A stretch of 64,000 nt of DNA from Dryocola clanedunensis (GTDB lineage: Bacteria; Pseudomonadota; Gammaproteobacteria; Enterobacterales; Enterobacteriaceae): NCBI RefSeq assembly GCF_025215155.1, contig NZ_JALHAM010000121.1; one strand, written 5' to 3'. A program made the translations under genes and the position numbers. Below, one piece after another: positions 1 to 7,868 of the stretch. Position 1 is the first letter of the stretch. Each line of letters starts with the position of its first letter. A model generated the notes under the pieces. The model searched no databases, was not told the origin of the DNA, and saw nothing but the letters and a program-made list of their open reading frames with translations.

Positions 1-785
1 CCCGCGGTAACCATGGTGGCCGCGTGGATCAGCGCAGAAACAGGCGTTGGACCTGCCATCGCATCCGCAAGCCAGGTTTGCAGCGGAAGCTGTGCAGATT
101 TACCCACCGCACCGCCCAACAGCATCAGGGTTGCCCAGGTGAGCATCTGATTGCCAGCGGCGAAGTGCGCAGGCGCCAGCTCAACCATTTCGCGGAAGTT
201 CAGCGTGCCCAGCTCGTTGTAGAGGATGAAAAGCGCGAAAGCGAGGAACACGTCACCCACACGGGTAACCACGAACGCTTTCATGGCCGCCGCACCGTTC
301 TTCGGATCGGTGTAGTAGAACCCGATCAGCAGATACGAGCACAGGCCCACGCCTTCCCAGCCGAGATACATCAGCAGCAGGTTATCACCCAGCACCAGCA
401 CAACCATGCTTGCGATAAACAGGTTGGTGTAGGCGAAGAAGCGGGAGTAACCCTCTTCCCCACGCATATACCAGGAGGCGAACATGTGGATCAGGAAGCC
501 CACGCCGGTCACCACGGAGAGCATGGTCAGCGACAGGCCGTCCAGCACCAGGTTGAAGCCGATGTTGAAATCGCCTACCGACATCCAGGTCCACAGCGGC
601 TGCACAAACGCCTGACGGCCGTTGTTGAAGAAATCAACGCCCGCAAAAGCGGTGACCAGGGCTGCCAGGCCGATAGAGCCAATCCCGATGGTGGCAGACA
701 AGTTTTCAGACCAGCGGCCACGGGAAAATGCCAACAGAACAAAGCCAATAAATGGCAAAAGAATGGTTAACCAGAGAAGGTTCAT
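1..785 (-). CDS. nuoL: NADH-quinone oxidoreductase subunit L (5' part, cut by window edge)
   Basis: N-terminal ~261 residues of NuoL, the large antiporter-like membrane subunit of complex I that takes part in proton pumping in the inner membrane. The ATG at 785-783 overlaps the nuoK stop as ATGA. Translation begins MNLLWLTILLPFIGF and shows several hydrophobic helices. The conserved stretch GWEGVGLCSYLLIGF, with the family's Glu/Gly-rich helix, lies about residue 145, and the LPLQTWLADAM region with its conserved Asp lies about residue 235. The frame stays open to base 1, so the C-terminal half and nuoM/nuoN lie outside the window. Near-certain from similarity to E. coli NuoL and its operon position. 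Confidence 0.97.
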   Translation of the reverse strand, partial: MNLLWLTILLPFIGFVLLAFSRGRWSENLSATIGIGSIGLAALVTAFAGVDFFNNGRQAFVQPLWTWMSVGDFNIGFNLVLDGLSLTMLSVVTGVGFLIHMFASWYMRGEEGYSRFFAYTNLFIASMVVLVLGDNLLLMYLGWEGVGLCSYLLIGFYYTDPKNGAAAMKAFVVTRVGDVFLAFALFILYNELGTLNFREMVELAPAHFAAGNQMLTWATLMLLGGAVGKSAQLPLQTWLADAMAGPTPVSALIHAATMVTA

Positions 786-1084
786 CCACGCATCTCACTT
801 ACTGAATCGATATTCAGATTCTGGCGACGACGATGGAGCTGCAGTAACAACGCGAGGCCAATACTGGCTTCGGCGGCCGCTAAGCTAATCGCCAGGATAT
901 ACATCACCTGACCGTCGGCCTGGCCCCAATAACTACCGGCAACCACAAATGCGAGCGCCGCGGCGTTAATCATGATTTCCAGGCTAATCAGCATGAAAAG
1001 CAGGTTGCGACGGATAACCAGACCCGTCAGACCCAGCACAAACAAAATGGCAGCGAGGATGAGTCCATGTTGCAACGGGATCAT
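782..1084 (-). CDS. nuoK: NADH-quinone oxidoreductase subunit K
   Basis: Small three-helix membrane subunit of complex I (MrpC-like), 100 residues, the usual family length. It begins MIPLQHGLILAAILFVLG. The two conserved membrane glutamates that matter for proton translocation are visible in the stretches ISLEIMINAA and SLAAAEASIGLALLL. The start overlaps the nuoJ stop and the stop overlaps the nuoL start, both ATGA-type junctions that suggest translational coupling. It sits in the quinone-proximal part of the membrane arm with NuoA, NuoJ and NuoN. Confidence 0.98.
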   Translation of the reverse strand: MIPLQHGLILAAILFVLGLTGLVIRRNLLFMLISLEIMINAAALAFVVAGSYWGQADGQVMYILAISLAAAEASIGLALLLQLHRRRQNLNIDSVSEMRG

Positions 1085-1635
1085 ACGTTCTCCTCCGTTT
1101 TTCTTTTTGTAGCCATTTCTGGACGGTTGCTCAGCACTTCACCTATGCGGTCTTCACGACCCAGGTGGAAGGCAACAATCAGACCCGCCAGCAGCAGCAT
1201 GGATGCCAGCTCAACGGCCAGAACGTATGGCCCGAACAGCGCGATACCGACCTGCTTCGCGTCAATTGCCGTGCCGTCGATGCCCTGGTCGTTAAGACCC
1301 AGAATCGCGTAAACCAGCACGGCCAGCAGGATGGCGGACAGCACGCCCGGCCCAATCCACAGTTGCGGCTTCAGCCACTCGCGCTCCTGCTGCACCACGG
1401 AGTTACCCAGGTTAAGCATCATGACCACGAAGACGAACAGCACCATGATGGCCCCGGCGTAAACGATAATCTCCAGCGCACCGGCAAAATACGCGCCGAG
1501 CGAGAAGAACACCCCGGCGATAGAGAGCAGGGAGATAATCAGATACAGCAGCGCATGCACCGGATTACTGTGCGTGATCACCCGCAGGGTGGTCAGGATC
1601 GCCACTAAGGCGCATATATAAAAAGCGAATTCCAT
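1081..1635 (-). CDS. nuoJ: NADH-quinone oxidoreductase subunit J
   Basis: 184-residue membrane subunit of complex I with about five predicted helices. The conserved helix 3 motif EIIVYAGAIMVLFVFVVMM (about residues 55-73) carries the pi-bulge region known in ND6/NuoJ, and the C-terminal tail is polar and Lys/Arg-rich. The 10-base gap to nuoI upstream and the 4-base overlap with nuoK downstream place it firmly in the operon. Length and sequence match the enterobacterial orthologue. Confidence 0.98.
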   Translation of the reverse strand: MEFAFYICALVAILTTLRVITHSNPVHALLYLIISLLSIAGVFFSLGAYFAGALEIIVYAGAIMVLFVFVVMMLNLGNSVVQQEREWLKPQLWIGPGVLSAILLAVLVYAILGLNDQGIDGTAIDAKQVGIALFGPYVLAVELASMLLLAGLIVAFHLGREDRIGEVLSNRPEMATKRKTEENV

Positions 1636-1645
1636 TCCTGACTCC

Positions 1646-2188
1646 TTAAGGTAACAGGCCTTTGACGTCGATAGGCTTGGCTTCGTTTTCCGCTTCGCCC
1701 TTATCTTTGCCGTCGATTGCCATGCCTGCCATCCGGTAGAAGTTATATTCCGGGTATTTGCCCGGACCGGAAATCAGCAGGTCCTCTTTTTCGTAAACCA
1801 GATCCTGACGCTTAAACTCACCCAGTTCGAAATCCGGGGTCAGCTGAATCGCCGTTGTTGGACAGGCTTCTTCGCACAGGCCGCAGAAGATGCAGCGTGA
1901 GAAGTTAATGCGGAAGAACTCCGGATACCAGCGGCCGTCTTTGGTCTCTGCTTTTTGCAGAGAGATACAGCCAACCGGGCAGGCAACCGCACACAGGTTA
2001 CAGGCAACGCAACGCTCTTCGCCGTCCGGATCGCGCGTCAGCACGATACGTCCACGGTAGCGTGGCGGCAGATACACTGGTTCTTCCGGATACATCTGCG
2101 TTTCGCGTTTCGCGAAGGCGTGCAGACCAATCATCCAGATACTGCGTACCTGGGTGCCGAAACCAACCACTAACTCTTTCAATGTCAT
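1646..2188 (-). CDS. nuoI: NADH-quinone oxidoreductase subunit I (2x[4Fe-4S])
   Basis: 180-residue ferredoxin-like subunit that carries electrons from NuoG toward NuoB next to the membrane. Two complete [4Fe-4S] motifs are visible: CVACNLCAVACP at about residue 60 and CIFCGLCEEACP at about residue 99. These correspond to clusters N6a and N6b. An N-terminal amphipathic segment anchors it on the membrane arm. It starts 14 bases after the nuoH stop. Nothing unusual beyond a slightly variable C-terminal tail. Confidence 0.98.
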   Translation of the reverse strand: MTLKELVVGFGTQVRSIWMIGLHAFAKRETQMYPEEPVYLPPRYRGRIVLTRDPDGEERCVACNLCAVACPVGCISLQKAETKDGRWYPEFFRINFSRCIFCGLCEEACPTTAIQLTPDFELGEFKRQDLVYEKEDLLISGPGKYPEYNFYRMAGMAIDGKDKGEAENEAKPIDVKGLLP

Positions 2189-2202
2189 GGTTTTTTCACC
2201 CC

Positions 2203-3180
2203 TTATGGTGCCTGATAGAGAATGACCGCGGCGGTCACCAGCAAATTGACAAGCGTCAGCGGCAGGCAGATTTTCCAGCCAAACGACATCACCTGGTCAT
2301 AACGAGGACGAGGCAGCGCTGCGCGAATCAAAATGAACATCATCATGAAGAACGCGGTTTTCAGCGCGAACCAGATGAACGGGGGTAACCACGGGCCATT
2401 CCAGCCACCAAAGAACAGCGTCACAATCATGGCGGAGACGGTGACGATACCGATGTATTCACCCACGAAGAACAGACCGAATTTCATACCGGAATATTCA
2501 ATGTGGTAGCCATCGGCCAGTTCCTGCTCGGCTTCCGGTTGGTCAAACGGGTGACGGTGACACACCGCCACGCCCGCAATCGCAAAGGTTATAAAGCCGA
2601 AGAACTGCGGGATGACGTTCCACAGGTGCGCCTGGTTGTTGACGATATCGCCCATATTGAACGATCCCGCCTGAGCAACCACGCCCATCAGGGAAAGACC
2701 AAGGAACACTTCGTAGCTCAGCGTCTGCGCGGATGCACGCATTGCGCCCAGCAGGGAGTATTTGTTGTTACTTGACCAGCCCGCGAACAGCACGGCGTAA
2801 ACCGCAAGGCCTGCCATCATCAGGAAGAACAGGATACCGATGTTCAGGTCGGCAACCACCCAGCTCGGGCTGACCGGCACGATAGCAAAGGCCAGCAGCA
2901 GCGAGGTGAAGGCGATCATCGGTGCCAGAGTAAAGATCACGCGATCCGAGAAGCGCGGGATCCAGTCCTCTTTAAAGAACATCTTGATCATGTCGGCAAC
3001 CAGCTGGAGCGAGCCGCCCCAGCCAACGCGGTTTGGTCCATAACGGTTCTGGAACAGACCGAGCAGACGACGTTCACCAAAACTCATGAACGCGCCGCAG
3101 GTGACGACGACCAACAGGATAACCACCGCTTTGAGGATGGTAAGCAGAATGTCGATAACATCCGGTGTTAACCAACTCAT
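2203..3180 (-). CDS. nuoH: NADH-quinone oxidoreductase subunit H
   Basis: 325-residue membrane subunit (ND1 family) forming the quinone channel at the junction of the two arms of complex I. About eight transmembrane segments are visible. The conserved cytoplasmic loop reads FDQPEAEQELADGYHIEYSG (about residues 207-226) and carries the cluster of acidic residues used in quinone-coupled proton uptake. The ATG overlaps the nuoG stop by 4 bases (ATGA). Length and sequence are standard for enterobacteria. Confidence 0.98.
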   Translation of the reverse strand: MSWLTPDVIDILLTILKAVVILLVVVTCGAFMSFGERRLLGLFQNRYGPNRVGWGGSLQLVADMIKMFFKEDWIPRFSDRVIFTLAPMIAFTSLLLAFAIVPVSPSWVVADLNIGILFFLMMAGLAVYAVLFAGWSSNNKYSLLGAMRASAQTLSYEVFLGLSLMGVVAQAGSFNMGDIVNNQAHLWNVIPQFFGFITFAIAGVAVCHRHPFDQPEAEQELADGYHIEYSGMKFGLFFVGEYIGIVTVSAMIVTLFFGGWNGPWLPPFIWFALKTAFFMMMFILIRAALPRPRYDQVMSFGWKICLPLTLVNLLVTAAVILYQAP

Positions 3181-5900
3181 TGCGCAGCCTCCTGCAGATT
3201 TTCAAGACGAGCACCAGCCAGTACCGGGGCAATGCCAGGCATCCCCATTGGCAGACCAACCTGCCCTGCTACCAGCCCTTCGGACAGCTGCAGCGGCAGG
3301 CTTAGCGTCTGGCCTTCGTAGCTGAAGGAGATCAGCTGACCGGCGTTAACGCCAAGCTTCGCGGCGTCTGCCGGGTTGAGAGTCATGTGTGGCGTGATCA
3401 TGCGGCTCTGGAAAACAGGAGAACGCTGGGACATCTCGTCGCTACCGAACAGGTGGTAGTACGGCGCGATACGCCATTTGCCTTCTTCCGCCTTGAAGCT
3501 TTCCGGAACGGTAGCGAAGAAATCGATACCCGTTTCAGCTGCTTCAATCAGACGCACACCCGGATCGCCGTGGCGCAGCTTGCCGCCCACTTCAGCCTGG
3601 AACTTGTTCCATGCCTGCGGTGAGTTCCAGCCAGGTGCCCATGCGAACGGGATCTGCTGACGGTCGGCCAGCGGGCTGTTGTTCCCTTCCATCGAGAAGG
3701 CGAACATAGTGTCTTTATCCTGAGGCTGACGCGGCTCGTGCACGCTGATATTGGCGCGCATTGCCGTACGACCACTGGAGCGAATCGGCGAACGGGACAG
3801 TTTCTGACCACGGATACGGAAACTGGCATCAGGTGCCGCTTCTTTAATACCAGCCAGTTGTGGCAGGGCTTTCACACAGGCGTCGATAACGTGATCGAGC
3901 TGCGTCCAGTCCACTTCACGACTCTGCACGGTGCTGTGCAGGGAGTGCAGCCAGCGCCAGCTTTCGAGCATCGCGACGTTTTTGTCGTAGTAGGACGGGT
4001 CATAAACCTGGAAGAAGCGCTGGGCGCGACCTTCGTTGTTGACGACCGTGCCGTCACTTTCCGCAAAGCTTGCGGTAGAGAGCACCAGATGCGCTTTGTC
4101 CATGATCGCCGTGCGCTGATGATCGATAACCAGCACCAGCGGCGCTTTAGACAGCGCAGCATCGACGCGAGCGGCGGAAGCGTGACGATGAAGATCGTTT
4201 TCCAGCACCACAACCGCATCGGCTGCGCCGCTTTCCAGTTCGCTCAGCGCCTCTTCAAGAGAGCCGCCGCCAATCATGCCCAGACCAACGCTGTTTACAG
4301 CGCGAGCAATCATGGTGATACCCACTTCGGCACCGCGACCTTTCAGCGCTTTCGCGACGTTCGCCGCAGCCTGAATCACCGCTTCGCTGCCGGAGTTAGT
4401 CCCGGAGACGATAAGTGGCTTCTTCGCCCCCGCCAGCGCCTGAACAATCACGTCGACCTTATTTTTCAGGTCGCGATCCAGTTCAACTGCCGGAGAGTTG
4501 CTGTCCAGCGCGTTGGCGATCGCAAAGCCCAGGCGAGCCTGATCTTCAACCGGTGCGCGGTAGGTCCATGCTGCGATGTCGTCCAGGCGGGTGTTATCCA
4601 CGTTGGTCACAAACAGCGGATGTTTCGCGTGCTGGCCGATATTCATGATTGCGGCGATCTGCCAGTCAGCCACTTTCTGGGCCGCTGCCATGTCACGTGC
4701 TTTACCTTTCACTGCCTGACGAATTGCCAGCGCGGCGCGAGCGCCGGTCTGAGTGACATCTTCACCCAGGATCAGTACCGCATCGTAGGATTCGATTTCA
4801 CGCAGCGCAGGAGTATGAACTCCGCTTTCGCGCAGCACTTTAAGCATCAGCTGCAGGCGAGCCTGCTCCCCTGCCGCAATGCCGGTATAGAAGTTGGCCG
4901 CGCCCACCAGCTCACGCAGCGCGAAGTTGCTTTCAACGCTGGCACGCGGGGAGCCGATACCGATAACCTTCTTCGACTGGCGCAGAATATCTGCCGCACC
5001 CTGCATCGCCTGCTCGGCGTTCAGGGTAATCAAATCATCGCCACGGCGCTGAATTGGCTGACGCGGACGGTCTTTCAGATTCACATAGCCGTAGCCGAAA
5101 CGACCGCGGTCGCACAGGAAGTAGTGGTTGACCGTGCCATTGTAGCGGTTTTCGATACGACGCAGTTCACCGTAACGTTCGCCTGGGCTTGTGTTACAGC
5201 CCAGGGAGCACTGCTGGCAGATGCTCGGTGCGAACTGCATATCCCACTTACGGTTATAACGCTCGGAGTGGGTTTTGTCGGTGAAGACGCCGGTCGGGCA
5301 AATCTCTACCAGGTTGCCGGAGAACTCGCTTTCCAGCGTGCCGTCTTCCGGGCGACCGAAGTAGACGTTGTCGTGAGCGCCGTAGACGCCCAGATCTTTG
5401 CCGTCTGCGTAATCTTTGTAGTAACGCACACAGCGGTAGCAGGCGATACAGCGGTTCATTTCGTGAGAGATGAACGGGCCGAGATCCTGATTGCGGTGCG
5501 TACGCTTGGTGAAACGATAGCGACGGAAGCTATGACCCGTCATCACGGTCATATCCTGCAGGTGGCAGTTGCCGCCCTCTTCACAGACCGGACAGTCGTG
5601 TGGGTGGTTGGTCATCAACCATTCCACAACGCTTTCACGGAACTGCTTCGCTTCGCCGTCATCAATAGAGATGAACGTACCGTCTGAAGCCGGTGTCATA
5701 CAGGACATCACCAGGCGACCACGGGTATCTTCTGCGTTCTGATATTGCTTCACCGCACACTGGCGGCAAGCACCGACGCTGCCCAGCGCCGGGTGCCAGC
5801 AAAAATAAGGAATATCGAGCCCAAGGGAGAGACAAGCCTCTAGCAGGTTGTCGGCCCCGTTGACCTCATATTCTTTGCCGTCTACATGAATCGTAGCCAT
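3177..5900 (-). CDS. nuoG: NADH-quinone oxidoreductase subunit G
   Basis: Large iron-sulfur subunit of the peripheral arm, about 907 residues. The N-terminal [2Fe-2S] domain has cysteines near 34, 45, 48 and 67 (GACRQC). Next come the HDCPVCEEGGNCHLQ segment with the HxxxCxxC-type ligands, then CIACYRC. The CQQCSLGCN motif plus a downstream Cys (FLCDRG) is the extra cluster N7. The rest is a molybdopterin-oxidoreductase-like fold without the cofactor. I chose the ATG at 5900 (MATIHVDGKEY), ten bases from GGAAG. An in-frame ATG at 5909 is too close to that ribosome site. A 122-base gap with a palindromic repeat separates it from nuoF. Confidence 0.97.
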   Translation of the reverse strand: MATIHVDGKEYEVNGADNLLEACLSLGLDIPYFCWHPALGSVGACRQCAVKQYQNAEDTRGRLVMSCMTPASDGTFISIDDGEAKQFRESVVEWLMTNHPHDCPVCEEGGNCHLQDMTVMTGHSFRRYRFTKRTHRNQDLGPFISHEMNRCIACYRCVRYYKDYADGKDLGVYGAHDNVYFGRPEDGTLESEFSGNLVEICPTGVFTDKTHSERYNRKWDMQFAPSICQQCSLGCNTSPGERYGELRRIENRYNGTVNHYFLCDRGRFGYGYVNLKDRPRQPIQRRGDDLITLNAEQAMQGAADILRQSKKVIGIGSPRASVESNFALRELVGAANFYTGIAAGEQARLQLMLKVLRESGVHTPALREIESYDAVLILGEDVTQTGARAALAIRQAVKGKARDMAAAQKVADWQIAAIMNIGQHAKHPLFVTNVDNTRLDDIAAWTYRAPVEDQARLGFAIANALDSNSPAVELDRDLKNKVDVIVQALAGAKKPLIVSGTNSGSEAVIQAAANVAKALKGRGAEVGITMIARAVNSVGLGMIGGGSLEEALSELESGAADAVVVLENDLHRHASAARVDAALSKAPLVLVIDHQRTAIMDKAHLVLSTASFAESDGTVVNNEGRAQRFFQVYDPSYYDKNVAMLESWRWLHSLHSTVQSREVDWTQLDHVIDACVKALPQLAGIKEAAPDASFRIRGQKLSRSPIRSSGRTAMRANISVHEPRQPQDKDTMFAFSMEGNNSPLADRQQIPFAWAPGWNSPQAWNKFQAEVGGKLRHGDPGVRLIEAAETGIDFFATVPESFKAEEGKWRIAPYYHLFGSDEMSQRSPVFQSRMITPHMTLNPADAAKLGVNAGQLISFSYEGQTLSLPLQLSEGLVAGQVGLPMGMPGIAPVLAGARLENLQEAAQ

Positions 5901-5980
5901 AGTCAGCATGCTTCCAGTTGGCCTGAGTAACCTCAGGCGTTAATCAAAAATTCTTGTGCGACCTTCACCGCCCGTTTTAC

Positions 5981-6018
5981 TCCCTCGCCCCTTTGGGGAG
6001 AGGGCCGGGGTGAGGGGC
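5981..6018. repeat. GC-rich palindromic repeat between nuoF and nuoG
   Basis: A 38-base element whose arms CCCTCGCCCC and GGGGAGAGGG nearly fold on each other around TTT, followed by CCGGGGTGAGGG. A related, inverted and degraded copy lies at 60653-60690. This looks like the dispersed intergenic palindromes common in Enterobacter-like genomes. It sits inside an operon, in the otherwise unusual gap between nuoF and nuoG, and would be transcribed as a stable stem-loop. A role in mRNA stability or partial termination is inference. Confidence 0.75.
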
Positions 6019-6022
6019 CATA

Positions 6023-7369
6023 TCACCAGCGCGTTTTTAACAGGTTCGGCTGAATGCCACCGATGGCACGCAGATTCCCGAGATCCTGTTTGGCAATGCC
6101 TGCTTCGAATTCTTCGCGGAAATATTTAATCGCACTCTGCAATGGCTCAACCGCACCCGGTGCGTGCGCACAGAAGGTTTTACCCGGACCAAGGAAACGA
6201 CACAGCTGCTCGAGCGTTTCGATATCCCCTGGCTGGCCTTCGCCACGCTCCAGCGCGCGCAGAATTTTTACGCTCCACGGCAGGCCGTCACGGCAAGGTG
6301 TACACCAGCCGCAAGACTCGCGGGCAAAGAACTCTTCCAGGTTACGCACCAGCGGCACCATACCAATTTCATGGTCTACAGCCATCGCCAGCGCCGTACC
6401 CAGACGGCTGCCTGCTTTACCGATGCTTTCAAACTCCATCGGCAGGTCGAGGTGGGCTTCGGTCAGGAAGTCTGTCCCTGCCCCGCCCGGCTGCCAGGCT
6501 TTGAATTTCAGGCCATCGCGCATGCCGCCCGCATAATCTTCAAGGATTTCACGGGCGGTAGTGCCGAACGGTAATTCCCAGAGTCCTGGGTTTTTCACGC
6601 GGCCCGAGAAGCCCATCAGCTTGGTACCGGCGTCTTTGCTCAAGCCGCCGCCAATGCCCTGGTACCATTCCACGCCGTCCGCCAGAATCGCCGGTACGTT
6701 ACACAGCGTTTCCACGTTGTTGACGCAGGTTGGTTTACCCCAGACACCGCTGGAAGCAGGGAAAGGTGGTTTTGAACGTGGGTTCGCGCGGCGGCCTTCC
6801 AGGGAGTTAATCAGCGCGGTCTCTTCACCGCAGATATAACGCCCGGCACCGGTGTGCACGATCAGTTCAAAATCAAAACCAGAACCGAGAATGTTTTTGC
6901 CAAGCAGGCCCGCTTCGGTCGCTTCGGCAATGGCACGGCGCAGGTTCGCTGCCGCTTCGATGTATTCGCCACGCAGGAAGATGTAGCCGCGGTACGCTTT
7001 CAGCGCGAAGGCGGAGATCAGCATGCCTTCTATCAGCAGGTGCGGCAGCTCTTCCATCAACAGGCGGTCTTTATAGGTGCCCGGCTCCATTTCATCGGCG
7101 TTACACAGCAGGTAACGGATGTTCATGGATTCGTCTTTCGGCATCAGGCTCCACTTCAGACCCGTGGAGAAGCCCGCGCCGCCACGGCCCTTAAGGCCCG
7201 CGTCTTTTACGGCGTTGACAATGTCGTCCGGCGCCATACCGGTTAATGCTTTACGCGCACCTTCATAACCGTTTTTGCTGCGATATTCATCCAGCCACAC
7301 CGGCTGTTTGTCATCGCGCAACCGCCAGGTCAGCGGATGGGTTTCGGCAGTACGAATAATCGTCTTCAT
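6023..7369 (-). CDS. nuoF: NADH-quinone oxidoreductase subunit F (NADH/FMN-binding)
   Basis: 448-residue flavoprotein of the dehydrogenase module that oxidises NADH with FMN and passes electrons to a [4Fe-4S] cluster (N3). The glycine-rich NADH/FMN segment GRGGAGFSTGLKW is at about residue 62, the FMN-contact stretch CNADEMEPGTYKDR at about 93, and the cluster motif ESCGWCTPCRDG at about 353 with a further Cys in KTFCAHAPG. The start overlaps the nuoE stop by 4 bases. The last ~20 residues differ from the E. coli tail, a known variable region, but end in the shared GGIQPNLLK. Confidence 0.98.
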   Translation of the reverse strand: MKTIIRTAETHPLTWRLRDDKQPVWLDEYRSKNGYEGARKALTGMAPDDIVNAVKDAGLKGRGGAGFSTGLKWSLMPKDESMNIRYLLCNADEMEPGTYKDRLLMEELPHLLIEGMLISAFALKAYRGYIFLRGEYIEAAANLRRAIAEATEAGLLGKNILGSGFDFELIVHTGAGRYICGEETALINSLEGRRANPRSKPPFPASSGVWGKPTCVNNVETLCNVPAILADGVEWYQGIGGGLSKDAGTKLMGFSGRVKNPGLWELPFGTTAREILEDYAGGMRDGLKFKAWQPGGAGTDFLTEAHLDLPMEFESIGKAGSRLGTALAMAVDHEIGMVPLVRNLEEFFARESCGWCTPCRDGLPWSVKILRALERGEGQPGDIETLEQLCRFLGPGKTFCAHAPGAVEPLQSAIKYFREEFEAGIAKQDLGNLRAIGGIQPNLLKTRW

Positions 7370-7866
7370 TTATACTGCTCCAGCAAATCAGGGATCGCTT
7401 CCGGCGTCAGATGGCTGTGAGTATCGTCATCAATCATCATGGTCGGCCCTTTGTCGCAGTTGCCCAGACAGCAGGTCGGCAGCAAGGTAAAGCGACCATC
7501 AAACGTCGTCTGGCCCGGTTTGATATTCAGCTTCGCTTCGATAGCGGACTGAATGCCCTGGTAGCCCGTAATGTGGCAAACCACGCTGTCGCAGTAGCGA
7601 ATCACGTGGCGGCCCACCGGCTGGCGGAAAATCTGGCTGTAGAAGGTGGCAACGCCTTCGACGTCGCTGGCCGGAATGCCCAGCACGTCAGCAATCGCAT
7701 AAATCGCACCGTCCGGCACCCAGCCACGCTGCTTCTGAACGATTTTCAGCGCTTCGATGGACGCGGCGCGAGCATCTTCATAGTGGTGTTTCTCGTGCTC
7801 GATCGCTTCACGCTCAGCCGCACTCAGCTCGAAAGCTTCGGTTTGTGGTTGTTGATTCTCGTGCAT
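7366..7866 (-). CDS. nuoE: NADH-quinone oxidoreductase subunit E ([2Fe-2S])
   Basis: 166-residue thioredoxin-fold subunit of the NADH dehydrogenase module, carrying the off-path [2Fe-2S] cluster N1a. The four ligand cysteines are visible in YCDSVVCHITGYQ (about residues 91-103) and LPTCCLGNCDKGP (about 129-141). It starts 2 bases after the nuoCD stop and overlaps nuoF. The N-terminal helical part is acidic and variable, as in other enterobacteria. Confidence 0.98.
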   Translation of the reverse strand: MHENQQPQTEAFELSAAEREAIEHEKHHYEDARAASIEALKIVQKQRGWVPDGAIYAIADVLGIPASDVEGVATFYSQIFRQPVGRHVIRYCDSVVCHITGYQGIQSAIEAKLNIKPGQTTFDGRFTLLPTCCLGNCDKGPTMMIDDDTHSHLTPEAIPDLLEQYK

Positions 7867-7868
7867 AG

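Noticed and set aside
3738..5687. 649-codon open frame antisense to nuoG
   Set aside because: It mirrors a conserved GC-rich gene codon for codon, has no recognisable domain and is a typical third-position artefact.
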